Below, one piece after another: positions 47,839 through 57,140 of a stretch of 64,000 nt of DNA. The notes under the pieces are model-generated. The model worked only from the letters and a program-made list of their open reading frames with translations, ran no database searches and was not told where the DNA came from. This DNA comes from Actinobacteria bacterium UBA2184. GTDB taxonomy: Bacteria > Actinomycetota > Coriobacteriia > Anaerosomatales > Anaerosomataceae. Positions within the stretch are counted from its first letter, which is position 1. Every line of letters starts with the position of its first letter. A program made the translations under genes and the position numbers. The stretch spans positions 21,486 through 85,485 of the forward strand of contig DCVQ01000027.1 in NCBI GenBank assembly GCA_002328745.1, read 5' to 3'.

Positions 47839-48260
47839 CAGCCCGTCACCACCGATGCGCGCGGCTCGAGCGTCTCGAGCACACTGTCCGCGATGATCTC
47901 GCTGCACGAGATGCAGGGTATATCGAGCGCGCGGAAGATGCGCACGTTCTGGGGATGGCCCGCGAGGCCGATCACCGCAGGGACGTGGAACGCCTCTCGG
48001 GCGAGCAGGCAGACCGACAGGTTGTACGCATCGTCGTCCGAAGCGGCAACGACGAACGCGGCGTCGGCGGCTCCGGCCTGCTTGAGCACGATGGGATCGC
48101 GGGCGTCGCCACCGATCACCATGGCACCGGGGAACTCGAACGAGAACTCCTCCGCGTTGCGCGCATCTGAAGTCACGAGCACGACGCTGTGGCCGCGGGA
48201 TTCCATCGTGCCGATGAGCCGCTCGGCGACCGAACCGCCGCCTACCAGGATTATCGCCAT
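47838..48260 (-). CDS. trkA: TrkA-type RCK N-domain protein (K+ transport regulatory subunit)
   Basis: 140 residues, one Rossmann RCK-N domain: MAIILVGGGSVAERLI (GxGxxA dinucleotide loop, here GGGSVA), MVIGGDARDPIVLKQAGA and DAAFVVAASDDDAYNLSVCLLA are characteristic. It lacks the usual C-terminal TrkA_C ligand-binding domain, so it is a half-size TrkA. It binds ATP/ADP or NAD(H) to gate TrkH. First gene of the four-gene operon and next to the KdpDE-like sensor pair. Confidence 0.9.
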   Translation of the reverse strand: MAIILVGGGSVAERLIGTMESRGHSVVLVTSDARNAEEFSFEFPGAMVIGGDARDPIVLKQAGAADAAFVVAASDDDAYNLSVCLLAREAFHVPAVIGLAGHPQNVRIFRALDIPCISCSEIIADSVLETLEPRASVVTG

Positions 48261-48342
48261 GCCGACCTCCTTGTTGCGTCACGGCGGATGACCTCGACAA
48301 GTCTACGAGGGGTAGCGTTCAGAACCCGTAAACGCGGAGGAC

Positions 48343-48361
48343 GCGCGCGTAAAGTGCGCGC
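48343..48361 (-). terminator. Possible terminator after the KdpE-like gene
   Basis: GCGCGC-GTAAAGT-GCGCGC hairpin 19 bases downstream of the response-regulator stop on the minus strand. No T-run, so the terminator role is tentative. Confidence 0.4.
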
Positions 48362-48379
48362 AAAGTTGTGCTGCGTCTG

Positions 48380-49081
48380 TCAGCGTGTTGCGAGCCGGAG
48401 ACCCACGCCCGGTTCGGTCAGGACGTACCGCGGCACCGCGGGGTGCTGCTCGATCTTCTTTCGCAGGTTGCTGACGTGCACGCGTATCGTGCGCACGTCG
48501 GCCAGCCACTCCGGCCCCCACACCGCGTCGCTGATCTGCGACCACGTGACGAGACGGTCGGCATTCTGCGCGAGCAGTGCGAGGATGCCGAACTCGATCG
48601 GCGTCAGCGTGACCTCGGCGCCGCTCCGGAGCACGCGGTGGCCGGCGATGTCGATCGTGACGTCGTCGAGCACCAGCACGGGCGGCGGCGCGATCCCTCC
48701 GCCTGCGCGCCGCAGCAGGGCGCGAACGCGAGCCACGAGCTCCCCTGCGGAGAAGGGCTTGGTCAGGTAGTCGTCGGCTCCCGTCTCGAGCGCCGCGATC
48801 TTGTCGGTCTCGTCGGAGCGGACGGACAGGACGAGTATCGGCACCGTGAGCCAGGTGCGCATCTGCTCGCACAGCTCGATGCCGTCGGTGTCGGGGAGAG
48901 ACAGGTCCAGGACGATGAGGTCGGGCGTGCGCTGGGTGAGCGCCGCGATGCATTCGGCGCCGGAGTCGGCGCACGTGACCTCGTAGCCGCGGGACTCGAG
49001 TATGGTGCGGAGCGCGCGACGTATCTGGACCTCGTCGTCGACGACGAGGACGTGCTCGGCGTGCGTGCCCGAACCGGTCAT
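48380..49081 (-). CDS. OmpR/KdpE-like response regulator
   Basis: 233 residues. Receiver: VLVVDDEVQIRRALR, phospho-Asp in LIVLDLSLPDTDG, Thr/Ser in LVLSVRSDE, Lys in YLTKPFSAGEL. Winged-helix output: LTPIEFGILALLAQNADRLV and RTIRVHVSNLRKKIEQHP. The wording is closest to KdpE. Coupled to the kinase gene by ATGA overlap. No kdpFABC is present; the next operon on the same strand is trkA-trkH, a plausible target. Confidence 0.92.
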   Translation of the reverse strand: MTGSGTHAEHVLVVDDEVQIRRALRTILESRGYEVTCADSGAECIAALTQRTPDLIVLDLSLPDTDGIELCEQMRTWLTVPILVLSVRSDETDKIAALETGADDYLTKPFSAGELVARVRALLRRAGGGIAPPPVLVLDDVTIDIAGHRVLRSGAEVTLTPIEFGILALLAQNADRLVTWSQISDAVWGPEWLADVRTIRVHVSNLRKKIEQHPAVPRYVLTEPGVGLRLATR

Positions 49082-50607
49082 GGGCGTCCCTCCAGCGGTA
49101 GCGAGAGCTGGAGCTTCGTTCCGTGCGGGCGGGCGTCGCGTATCGTGACCTCGCCGCCGTTCGCTCGCACGATCTCGCGGGTGATGGACAGGCCGAGGCC
49201 GGTGCTCGAGCGTTGTGACCGGCCCGCCGCGCCGCGGTAGAACTTGTCGAACACGAGCGGCTTCTCGGCGTCGGGGATGCCCGGTCCTTCGTCGCCGACC
49301 CAGATCACGAACTGCCCGTCGGCCTCCGCGCCGACCGTGACCGGTCCGTCGCTGTACTCCAGGGCGTTTCCGAGCACGTGGTGTAGGGCACGCGACAACT
49401 GCACGAAGTCGAGGTGCAGCATCGGCAGGTCCTCGGGGATGGCGTACCGTATGCGCTCGCGTGCGGTCCGCGGCATGCGGCTGACCACCGAGCCGACGAG
49501 CTCCCCGACCTCGAAGTCGGTGGGCCGGGGCTCCCAGGCCTGCGCTTCGAGCCGCGACACGTCGAGCAGGTCGGCGATCGCGTCGTCGAGGCGGTGCAGG
49601 TCTTCGTTGACGTCGCGGAGCTTCTGCTGCACGGCGTCGGCGTTGCGCTGGATGTCCGGCTCGAGCAGATCGGTCACGGCCGCGGTGATCGATGCGAGCG
49701 GGGTCTTCAACTCGTGCGACACCGAGGACACCATGGCCGAGCGCAGCCGCTCGGCCTCACGCCCGGCCGCCGCGTGCATCGCGATCGCGTTCAGGCGCTG
49801 GCTCTGAAGCGAAGCCGCGAGCAGGTGGGCGAGCGAGAGGATGAACTGCCTGCGCGACCTGTCAGGCTGCTCGTCCACGAGCGCTTCCAGGACGCCCTCG
49901 GCACTCTGCACGGAGATGAGCGGTACGACGATCCGGTAGCGTGGATGTTCGTCGGCCGTCGCGCTCGTGGCCACCTCGATGGTGAGCTCGTCGCCGAGCG
50001 ACGGGTCGCGAGATGCCACCTCCCACCGTTGCGCAACGTCGTCCGGCGGCGTCCGGGCCCCCGTTCCCGCGACGGCGATCAGCCCCCCGTCGCCACCTGG
50101 GACCCACAGCTCCGCCGCGCTCGCGCGAACCACCGCGGCGAGCTCATCGCGTGCAGCTTCAGCGATGCCGACGGCGGTCGTCTCCGACACGAGCGATGCG
50201 CTGAGGCGGCTCAGGGAGGCGGCATGGCGCTCCTCGCGCTGGGCCACGACCTCGCGTTCGCGCAGGCGCCCGGTCTGCAGGCCGATGGCGATCCCCACGA
50301 AGAGGAACGCGCCGAGATGCACGAGGTCGCCGCGGTCCGCCACGAACAGCGTGTGGTACGGCTTGATGAAGAAGAAGTTCCAGGCGAAGAACGCGAGCAC
50401 CGCCGAGAGGATCCCGGGGCCGACCCCGGCGGTTCCGGCGACGAAGCCCAGCACGAGCAGGTATGGCCAGCCCCACTGTTCGCTGCCGAGCGCATGACGG
50501 AACGGCATGAACAGCAGCGTCGCGGCGATGATCGACGCGGTGGCCGCGAGGTACCCGTGCCGTCTGACGAGATCCTGGATGCGCGCGGATGCGCCCACCG
50601 TGTTCAC
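49078..50607 (-). CDS. KdpD-like sensor histidine kinase without the Usp/KdpD N-domain
   Basis: 509 residues. DUF4118-type four-TM module at residues about 15-100 (YLAATASIIAATLLFMPF; LSAVLAFFAWNFFFIKP, the hallmark of KdpD), a GAF-like domain, HisKA with SSVSHELKTPLASI, and HATPase with N-box HHVLGNALEYSDG, DEGPGIPD and TGLGLSITREIV. The large cytoplasmic N-terminal KdpD domain is absent. GTG 50607 is chosen as the first start after GGAGAGGGAG; upstream codons are unlikely to be translated. It probably senses K+ or turgor and controls the adjacent Trk operon. Confidence 0.88.
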   Translation of the reverse strand: MNTVGASARIQDLVRRHGYLAATASIIAATLLFMPFRHALGSEQWGWPYLLVLGFVAGTAGVGPGILSAVLAFFAWNFFFIKPYHTLFVADRGDLVHLGAFLFVGIAIGLQTGRLREREVVAQREERHAASLSRLSASLVSETTAVGIAEAARDELAAVVRASAAELWVPGGDGGLIAVAGTGARTPPDDVAQRWEVASRDPSLGDELTIEVATSATADEHPRYRIVVPLISVQSAEGVLEALVDEQPDRSRRQFILSLAHLLAASLQSQRLNAIAMHAAAGREAERLRSAMVSSVSHELKTPLASITAAVTDLLEPDIQRNADAVQQKLRDVNEDLHRLDDAIADLLDVSRLEAQAWEPRPTDFEVGELVGSVVSRMPRTARERIRYAIPEDLPMLHLDFVQLSRALHHVLGNALEYSDGPVTVGAEADGQFVIWVGDEGPGIPDAEKPLVFDKFYRGAAGRSQRSSTGLGLSITREIVRANGGEVTIRDARPHGTKLQLSLPLEGRP

Positions 50608-50732
50608 CTGCTCCCTCTCCACGTACAGCGAGAACGATAGCACCGCAGGCTCGCCGCGGCGCCACCACTGTCGGGCGTTCGCCGTGGCGGATGCTATCCT
50701 GCGGACAGCCGTCTCGACCCGGAAGGATCGCC

Positions 50733-51863
50733 GTGAGCCCCAGCCGTGTGGCAATCGTTACGTGTGCCACCTACGAGCGCGCCGAAGTGGATGCGGCGGT
50801 CGCGCGCGGCTTCGCGCTCCTCGGCGGTGCAAGCCGCTTCGCCAGGACGGGGGAGCGCATCCTCCTCAAGCCGAACCTGCTCGTGGCGAGCGCCCCTGAC
50901 AGCGCGGTCACTACGCACCCGGCTGTGTTCTCCGCCGTCGCGCGCGAGCTCGCCGCCACCGGCGCGTCGCTCGTGTGGGGGGACTCCCCGGGCTTCGGCG
51001 GCACGCTCGGAGCCGGGAAGCGAGCCGGCGTGGCGGCAGTCGCGGACGAGCTCGGCATCCCGGTCGCCGACTTCGGCCACGGCCGTGAGGTGTCGTTCCC
51101 CGAAGGCGCGCTCATCAAGCGCTTCACGATCGCCGAGGGAGCGCTCGCGGCCGACGGCATCGTCTCCCTGCCCAAGCTGAAGACGCACGCGCTCACCCGC
51201 ATGACCGGTGCGATCAAGAACCAGTTCGGATGCATCCCGGGGATGCTCAAAGGCGAGTTCCACACCCGCATGCCCGACGTCACGCGGTTCTCGCGGATGC
51301 TCGTAGACCTCAACCGCTTCCTGCGCCCGCACCTGTTCGTGATGGACGCCATCGTGGCCATGGAGGGCAACGGTCCTCGCGGCGGCGACCCGCGCCACGT
51401 GGGCGTGCTGCTGTTCTCGGAGGACCCGGTGGCGATCGACGCGCTCGGCTGTCGCATCATGGCGCTCGACCCGGCGCTCGTGGAGACGATCGTGGAAGGC
51501 GAGCGGCTCGGTCTGGGGTCGGCGAGCGACATCGAGGTCGTGGGCGACGAGCTGCCCGTGCTGACCGACTATCGCGTCAATCGCGCGCCCGCATCCACCA
51601 CGCGCGGACTCGGCTCGTCGCTCGGCAAGCGCCTCCTCGCGCCGCGGCCGTTCATCGTGCACGAGCGGTGCACGCGCTGCGGGACGTGCGTGGCGGTGTG
51701 CCCGGTCGAGCCGAAGGCCGTCGACTTCCCCGAAGGCGAGAAGAGCCGCGTCCCGGAGCACGACTACGGTCGCTGCATCCGCTGCTACTGCTGCCAGGAG
51801 ATGTGCCCCGAGCGCGCCATCGAGGTGAAGACGCCGCTGCTGGGGCGGCTCATCCGGCGGTAG
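50733..51863 (+). CDS. DUF362 protein with two 4Fe-4S clusters
   Basis: 376 residues. An N-terminal DUF362 domain (ILLKPNLLVASAPDSAVTTH; LPKLKTHALTRMTGAIKNQF; EDPVAIDALGCRI) is fused to a C-terminal bacterial ferredoxin module with CTRCGTCVAVCPVEP and CIRCYCCQEMCPERA, eight Cys for two clusters. Common in anaerobes, function still unknown; it may carry electrons to a redox enzyme. GTG 50733 follows AAGGA; -10 TATCCT at 50695-50700. Confidence 0.9.
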   Translation: MSPSRVAIVTCATYERAEVDAAVARGFALLGGASRFARTGERILLKPNLLVASAPDSAVTTHPAVFSAVARELAATGASLVWGDSPGFGGTLGAGKRAGVAAVADELGIPVADFGHGREVSFPEGALIKRFTIAEGALAADGIVSLPKLKTHALTRMTGAIKNQFGCIPGMLKGEFHTRMPDVTRFSRMLVDLNRFLRPHLFVMDAIVAMEGNGPRGGDPRHVGVLLFSEDPVAIDALGCRIMALDPALVETIVEGERLGLGSASDIEVVGDELPVLTDYRVNRAPASTTRGLGSSLGKRLLAPRPFIVHERCTRCGTCVAVCPVEPKAVDFPEGEKSRVPEHDYGRCIRCYCCQEMCPERAIEVKTPLLGRLIRR

Positions 51864-51878
51864 CGGAGCGGCCCGGTC

Positions 51879-53348
51879 TCACTCGTACGTGAGCCGGCCC
51901 TCCACAACGCGGCCCACGTGCTGGTTCGCGCGGAGCCACTCGTCGAGCACCTGCTGGGCCGACGTGGACACGATCTTCGCGGGCCCCGCGGCGTTCAGCT
52001 CCTCGGAAGAAATGCCGAGGTAGTCGGCGCAGTTCGCCACGTGATACCCCTGCAGGCCGACCGTGTAGGTCGTCGCGTCGTCAGCGGGCGTGCCGTGGAT
52101 AGCGAGCGAGACGAGGCGCTCTTCGGTCCGCGAATATCGCGCCCGCACCGCGCCGTTGACCTGGTAGCACTCGCCCTCGCCCGACGTGCTGTTCTCGGTG
52201 CGCATCCACCGGGCGAACATCTTCTTGAGCGTGGCCCCGGTCACCGTGAAGCGGGTGACGGAGTCGTCGTACGGGAAGCAGCCCATGAAGTCCATGAGCG
52301 TGACCGTCGGCCCGAGCTGCTTCACGCGTACCGACCCCGCGCCGAGCAGCATCACGTCGATGATGAGCGCATCGGCGAGCGCATCGGCGAGCAGGTTGCC
52401 GAGGTCCGACTCCTGCTCGCGGAGCGGATGCGTGTGCTGGTGGGTGAGCTTGCAGATGACCACGCCGTACTTGCGGTCGACGATGTCCTTGAACGAGTCG
52501 ATGAACTCGGTGAGCTTCACGTCCGGCTCGGCGATGGCTTCGTCGATAGGGATGAGCTGCCACTTCCAGTCGACGATGGAGTTCGTGTCGTCGTCCACGG
52601 TGATGTCGAACCGGCCGATCTGATTCGTTCCGGTCCCGGCCTGCACGATGAGCACGCCGTTCACCAGCTCGGGCTTGGAAAGCAGCGTGTGCGAATGCCC
52701 GCCGATGATCATGTCCACGCCCCACGCGGGGTCGAGAGCGGCCGCGAGCTCCTTGTCCGACTCGAAGCCGATGTGCGTGAGCAGGACGGTGAGGTCGATG
52801 TCGTCGTTCTTGTAGGCGTTGCAGATCCTGCCCACCTCGTCGGCGGCCTCGTGGATGTCCACGAACGTGCCGATCAGCTCGTCGAGCCTGATGGCGTCGA
52901 GCGCCTTCTCGGTGAGGATGCCGGTGAACAGTATCTCGAAACCGGCCTTCTTCATGATGTAGTGCGGCTGCATCATCCGCTTGTTGAACGGCTTGATGTA
53001 GATGTTCGCGTTCACGATGGGGAAGTTGGCGATCTTCTCGAGGAACAGGAGATGCGGCACGCCGTAGTCCACCTCGTGGTTGCCGAGGCCCACGATGTCC
53101 GGGGCGAGGTAGTTCATGACCTCGATCGTCGAGATGCCCTTGAAGTCGCTGTCGATGATCGAGCCCTGGAGCATGTCGCCCGAGATGCAGTAGATGACGT
53201 TCTCCTCTTCGGCGCGCACCTTGTTGAGGTAGCCCGATAGCAGCGGGAGGCCGCCGGTGAGCGGTCCGCCGCCCGCGGCTTGCTCCGCGAAGAAGTCGCC
53301 GTGCATGTCGTTTGAGTGCAGGATGGTGAACTTCCGCGTGGTGCCCAT
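51879..53348 (-). CDS. 5'-nucleotidase/2',3'-cyclic phosphodiesterase-like metallophosphoesterase
   Basis: 489 residues. The metallophosphatase domain (FTILHSNDMHGDF, SGDMLQGS, VGLGNHEVDYG, LTHIGFESD, GGHSHT) binds two metal ions. A 5_nucleotid_C domain follows (NLLADALADAL; MDFMGCFPYDDSVTRFTVTG; CYQVNG), which binds the base. Most relatives are exported, but no signal peptide is seen here: ATG 53348, with GGGGGAG upstream, starts MGTTRKFTILH. Cytoplasmic action is therefore inferred. The stop lies 15 bases from the convergent DUF362 gene. Confidence 0.9.
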   Translation of the reverse strand: MGTTRKFTILHSNDMHGDFFAEQAAGGGPLTGGLPLLSGYLNKVRAEEENVIYCISGDMLQGSIIDSDFKGISTIEVMNYLAPDIVGLGNHEVDYGVPHLLFLEKIANFPIVNANIYIKPFNKRMMQPHYIMKKAGFEILFTGILTEKALDAIRLDELIGTFVDIHEAADEVGRICNAYKNDDIDLTVLLTHIGFESDKELAAALDPAWGVDMIIGGHSHTLLSKPELVNGVLIVQAGTGTNQIGRFDITVDDDTNSIVDWKWQLIPIDEAIAEPDVKLTEFIDSFKDIVDRKYGVVICKLTHQHTHPLREQESDLGNLLADALADALIIDVMLLGAGSVRVKQLGPTVTLMDFMGCFPYDDSVTRFTVTGATLKKMFARWMRTENSTSGEGECYQVNGAVRARYSRTEERLVSLAIHGTPADDATTYTVGLQGYHVANCADYLGISSEELNAAGPAKIVSTSAQQVLDEWLRANQHVGRVVEGRLTYE

Positions 53349-53458
53349 GATCTCCCCCTCGGATACCGGCCGGTCTTCCTCCGATGTTACCCCTCGGGGC
53401 ACGCGGAGGACACGTGAGTGGACAAGCCCGGGAAGGACCCTCTGGAGGTGACCCCGCG

Positions 53459-54241
53459 TCACCAGAGACGGTGCCAGCCGCCGCGTTCCTCGACGTGCGC
53501 CGGGACGCCGTAGAGCGCGGAGAGCGCCTCGCCGGTGAGCAGCTCGGCCTTACGTCCGTCGCGGAAGACAGCGCCGTCCTTGAGCATCACCACGCGCTCG
53601 ACCTCGGGCACGATGTCGCTTACGTGATGCGTCACGATCACGAGCGCGCGGCCCGATGCGGCGATCCGGCGCAGGAGCGCGAGGAAGTGGTACGTGCCGG
53701 CCGGGTCGAGCCCGTGCGTCGGCTCGTCGAGCACGAGCAGGGCCGGATCGTGCACGAGCGCGCGGCCGATGAGCGCCCGCCTCGCCTCGCCGGTCGACAG
53801 GGTGTCCATCGTGCGGGCCGCGAGATGCCGGATCTCGAGGAAGCCGAGAAGCTCGTCGGCACGCTCCGTCATCGCGGGCGTCACCTCGCCGCGGCGATAC
53901 AGGCCGACCGAACCGAAGAAGCCCGAGAGCACCACGTCACGCACGGTGACGGCCTTCCGGTAGTCGTCCTGGAGCGAATCGCTCACCACGCCGAACACCC
54001 GGCGCGCCGCGAAGAGGTCCCAGCGGGCCGCCCCGCGCAGGAGCACGGGCGGCTCGTCGCGGGCTATCGGGCGCGCGTCGCGCGTGATGAGGCCGATGAG
54101 CGTGGACTTGCCGGCGCCGTTCGGTCCCAGGACGGCCACGTGCTCGCCCTCGCGAAACGCGAGCGACGGCACGCGCAGGATCGTGCGGCCGTCGCGGACG
54201 ACCTCGGCGTCGCGGAACTCGATGAGCGGCGCGGCGGTCAC
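53459..54241 (-). CDS. ABC-type ATPase without cognate permease (ModF/YlmA-like)
   Basis: 260 residues. Walker A GPNGAGKST, signature LSTGEARRALIGRAL (STGE in place of SGGQ), Walker B LLVLDEPTHGLD, switch TTHHVSDIVPEVE-like (VTHHVSDIVP). The STGE signature and the insertion FGVVSDSLQDDYRKAVTVRDVVLSG-like region (FGVVSDSLQ) are characteristic of ModF/YlmA-type ATPases, which occur without membrane partners. Role unclear. The GTG start lies just behind the stop of the zinc-ribbon gene. Confidence 0.85.
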   Translation of the reverse strand: MTAAPLIEFRDAEVVRDGRTILRVPSLAFREGEHVAVLGPNGAGKSTLIGLITRDARPIARDEPPVLLRGAARWDLFAARRVFGVVSDSLQDDYRKAVTVRDVVLSGFFGSVGLYRRGEVTPAMTERADELLGFLEIRHLAARTMDTLSTGEARRALIGRALVHDPALLVLDEPTHGLDPAGTYHFLALLRRIAASGRALVIVTHHVSDIVPEVERVVMLKDGAVFRDGRKAELLTGEALSALYGVPAHVEERGGWHRLW

Positions 54242-54242
54242 C

Positions 54243-54893
54243 TCAGGCGAGTCCCGTCTGGCGGAACGCGTCCTTGACCGCCCCCAGACTGCCGTTCACC
54301 GCGAACTCGTACTTGCCCGAGGCAGCCTTGATGATCAGCCGGTCGGGAGTGTTGTGGCCCTCATCGGTCACGCCGAGCTTGAACTTCGCCTTCTGGAATT
54401 CGGAGCGCGGAATCGCGAAGTTGCCGGGCGTCTCGGCAAGCGCGGCATCGGGCGGCATCTGCCAGTAGACCTCGTGGTAGTTGAAGGAGGAGCCGATCTG
54501 CGCGCCCCACTGGCCGAAGAACCCCTTGCCCTCGGCCTTCGCCGAGTCGCGCGCCTGGTTCACCATGGCGGTGATCTTCTCGCGCGTGAGCTCGGCGAAG
54601 ATGAGGCGGTGGTCGGTGATGACGAGCGAGTAGGTCGACTGCTTCATGCCCATGAAGCCGCTCTGGCGGGTCAGGTTGCCGATCACGGCGAGCACCCGCT
54701 CGGCGCCGGCCGCGGGCGCGGGGCCGGGCGGCATCGGCGCGGGGACCGCGGCCGCCGGCGCGGAGGGCGCCACGGACGGCGGTGTGGCGGGCGCCGCCGA
54801 ATCGCTGCGGGCGCCGCAGGACGTGCAGAACGCCTCTCCCGGTACGACCGGGGCGCCACAGGACGTGCAGAAGCGTGCGACTCCGTCTGACAT
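54243..54893 (-). CDS. Zinc-ribbon protein with a PH-like C-terminal domain
   Basis: 216 residues. A double zinc-ribbon at the N-terminus (FCTSCGAPV ... FCTSCGARS, two CxxC pairs), a Pro/Ala linker of about 45 residues, then a domain (LAVIGNLTRQSGFMGMKQST, SLVITDHRLIFAELT, TPDRLIIKAASGKYEFAVNG) with the alternating strands of bacterial PH-like 'bPH' modules. Function unknown. It is transcribed divergently from the ABC-2 operon and just upstream of the ABC ATPase on its strand. Confidence 0.78.
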   Translation of the reverse strand: MSDGVARFCTSCGAPVVPGEAFCTSCGARSDSAAPATPPSVAPSAPAAAVPAPMPPGPAPAAGAERVLAVIGNLTRQSGFMGMKQSTYSLVITDHRLIFAELTREKITAMVNQARDSAKAEGKGFFGQWGAQIGSSFNYHEVYWQMPPDAALAETPGNFAIPRSEFQKAKFKLGVTDEGHNTPDRLIIKAASGKYEFAVNGSLGAVKDAFRQTGLA

Positions 54894-55032
54894 GCGAGGC
54901 CTTTCGGTCGGCGTCGGTCCGAACACGAGTGTAGCCGTTCCGCGAACGGGCGGTCTCTCCGACGTTTCGCACCCGGCGGGCCGGGGGTATCGTGTGTCGT
55001 ATGGCAGCCACATTCTGGGGCGAGGGGAACGC

Positions 55033-55899
55033 ATGATGACCGGACCTGGGATCAGCGTGGACGGACTCCGTTACTCGTACGGCGACCTTGAGGCCGTGAA
55101 GGGCATCAGCTTCGAGGTGCAGCCGGGAGAGATACTCGGGTTCCTCGGCCCGAACGGCGCGGGCAAGTCGACCACCATCAAGATGCTCACCGGGCAGGCG
55201 ATGCCGAAGTCCGGCGTCGCCAAGGTGCTTGGCATCGACGTGACGTCCGGTAACGAGGACTTCCAGGCGCGCATCGGCGTGTGCTTCGAAGAGAAGAACC
55301 TCTACCTCAACATGTCGGCGAAGGAGAACCTGACCTTCTTCGCGAGTCTCTTCGGCATCAGCGATCTCGACACCGACGCCGTCTTGCGCCGTGTGGGACT
55401 CGCCGGCAGGGCGAACGACCGCGTCAAGACCTACTCGAAGGGCATGCGCCAGCGCATGATGATCGCCCGGGCGTTCATCAACTCGCCCGACGTCCTGTTC
55501 CTCGACGAGCCGACCGACGGACTCGATCCGGTGACCGCCGCCTCCATCCGCACGACCATCCGTGAGGAGGCCGACCGGGGCGCGGCGGTGTTGCTCACCA
55601 CGCACGACATGTTCGAGGCCGATGAGCTGTCGGACCGGGTCGCGTTCATCAACAACGGCGAGATCGTGGCTATCGACACGCCCGAGAACCTGAAGCTCAA
55701 GTACGGCACCCGCGCGGTGAAGGTCCGTCTCCGCGACGGTGACGGCGTCCGCGAAGAGACGCTGCCGCTCGACGACGGCAGCCACGCGGCGAGGCTCGCG
55801 GAGCTCGCGTCCTCCCCCGATCTGCTCACGATGCACACCGAGGAAGCGACCCTCGAGCAGATCTTCATCCAGCTCACGGGCAGGGGGCTCGAGGGATGA
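55033..55899 (+). CDS. ABC-2 exporter ATPase
   Basis: 288 residues. Walker A GPNGAGKST, signature YSKGMRQRMMIARA, Walker B LFLDEPTDGLD, switch LTTHDMFEADEL; DrrA/NatA-like C-terminal extension of about 70 residues. The FLDEPTDGLD and C-terminal region place it with ATPases that drive two-permease ABC-2 systems. GAGGGG precedes two Met codons (55033, 55036). It is coupled by ATGA overlap to the permease gene downstream. Confidence 0.92.
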   Translation: MMTGPGISVDGLRYSYGDLEAVKGISFEVQPGEILGFLGPNGAGKSTTIKMLTGQAMPKSGVAKVLGIDVTSGNEDFQARIGVCFEEKNLYLNMSAKENLTFFASLFGISDLDTDAVLRRVGLAGRANDRVKTYSKGMRQRMMIARAFINSPDVLFLDEPTDGLDPVTAASIRTTIREEADRGAAVLLTTHDMFEADELSDRVAFINNGEIVAIDTPENLKLKYGTRAVKVRLRDGDGVREETLPLDDGSHAARLAELASSPDLLTMHTEEATLEQIFIQLTGRGLEG

Positions 55900-57140
55900 G
55901 CCGGCCGGTCTCCCGGGCGGCGATCGTAGGGGCGCTGCTCAAGAAGGACTTCATCGCCTACTCCCGCGACTCGGTGTACCTTGCCCTCACGCTCGTGGTG
56001 CTGCTCGCGGTCCCGTTCGTCTTCCGCGTGCTGCCGACCGACGTCGAGGAGACCATCGCCCTCGGGTTGTCGCCGACCGTGTCGCAGATGGTGGACGAGT
56101 CGCGCGACTTCCTGAAAGAGAAGGGAATCCCTGACGCGCAGCTCGACCGGCTCGATGCGGCCGATCTCGTCGGAGTGCGCGAGGGCCTGCTCATGCTCGA
56201 GTTCGAGGACAAGGAGCAGCTCCGCGACGCTGTCGCAGGGGATCTGGAGGTGTGGCTCGACGGCAAGGAAGTGATCCTGCGAGACCCGGACTCCGACGAG
56301 AAGAAGCCGAAGGATGCCGAGCTCGTCCGGATCATGATCGGCATCGCGTTTCCCGACGAGTTCATACCGTCCGTGATGGGCGGCGAGCGCGGCATGGAGG
56401 TGACGGTCTTCACGTACGCGAACGTTGACGAGGAGACCCGCATGGCGATGGCGAGCTTCATGCGCGAGGCCTCGTATCAGCTCGCCGGGCTCGACCCGCC
56501 AGTCGACATCGATTACACCGATCCGGAGGTGCTGGGCGAGGACCGTGCCGGTGAACAGGTGTCGCTGCAGGAGAAGATGCGCCCCCTGCTGCTCTTCATG
56601 GTGCTCATGATGGAGACGTTCTCGCTGGCATCGCTCGTCTCGGTGGAGGTCCTGCAGCGGACGGTGACCGCCGTGCTCGTGACACCCGCGCGCGTGTCGG
56701 ACTTCCTCATCGCCAAGACCATCTTCGGGACGGCGATGTCCTTCGGCCAGGCGCTGATCATCCTGCTGCTCATCGGGGGCATCACGGGATCGAACTGGTC
56801 GCTCTTGCTGGTGACGCTGCTCATCGGCGCGGTGATGTTCACCGGCGTGGCGCTCTTCGTCGGGGCCGCGGGCAAGGACTTCATGGGGCAGCTGTTCTAC
56901 TCCATGCTGTTCCTCGTCCCCCTGCTCGTGCCCTCGTTCGCCGTGCTGTTCCCCGGCACCGCGGCAGCGTGGGTCCAGGCGCTGCCGACCTACCCGATCA
57001 TCCATGTGCTCGTGGACGCGACCGCCTATGGCGCCACGTGGGCTGACTCGTGGGTCTGGCTGGCGTACGCCGTGGCATGGGTCGGGATCCTGTACGGCGC
57101 GGGGCTCGTCGCGCTCAAGCGGAAGGTGGAGTCGCTGTGA
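55896..57140 (+). CDS. ABC-2 permease subunit 1
   Basis: 414 residues. TM1 near residues 20-42 (YLALTLVVLLAVPFVF), an extracytoplasmic domain of about 170 residues, acidic and Met-rich, then five TM helices in the C-terminal half (LLLFMVLMMETFSLASLV, ALIILLLIGGITGSNWSLLL, LFVGAAGKDFMGQLFY). This is the NatB/YhaP-like ABC-2 layout. Forms a heteromer with the next gene product. Substrate unknown. Confidence 0.88.
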   Translation: MSRPVSRAAIVGALLKKDFIAYSRDSVYLALTLVVLLAVPFVFRVLPTDVEETIALGLSPTVSQMVDESRDFLKEKGIPDAQLDRLDAADLVGVREGLLMLEFEDKEQLRDAVAGDLEVWLDGKEVILRDPDSDEKKPKDAELVRIMIGIAFPDEFIPSVMGGERGMEVTVFTYANVDEETRMAMASFMREASYQLAGLDPPVDIDYTDPEVLGEDRAGEQVSLQEKMRPLLLFMVLMMETFSLASLVSVEVLQRTVTAVLVTPARVSDFLIAKTIFGTAMSFGQALIILLLIGGITGSNWSLLLVTLLIGAVMFTGVALFVGAAGKDFMGQLFYSMLFLVPLLVPSFAVLFPGTAAAWVQALPTYPIIHVLVDATAYGATWADSWVWLAYAVAWVGILYGAGLVALKRKVESL

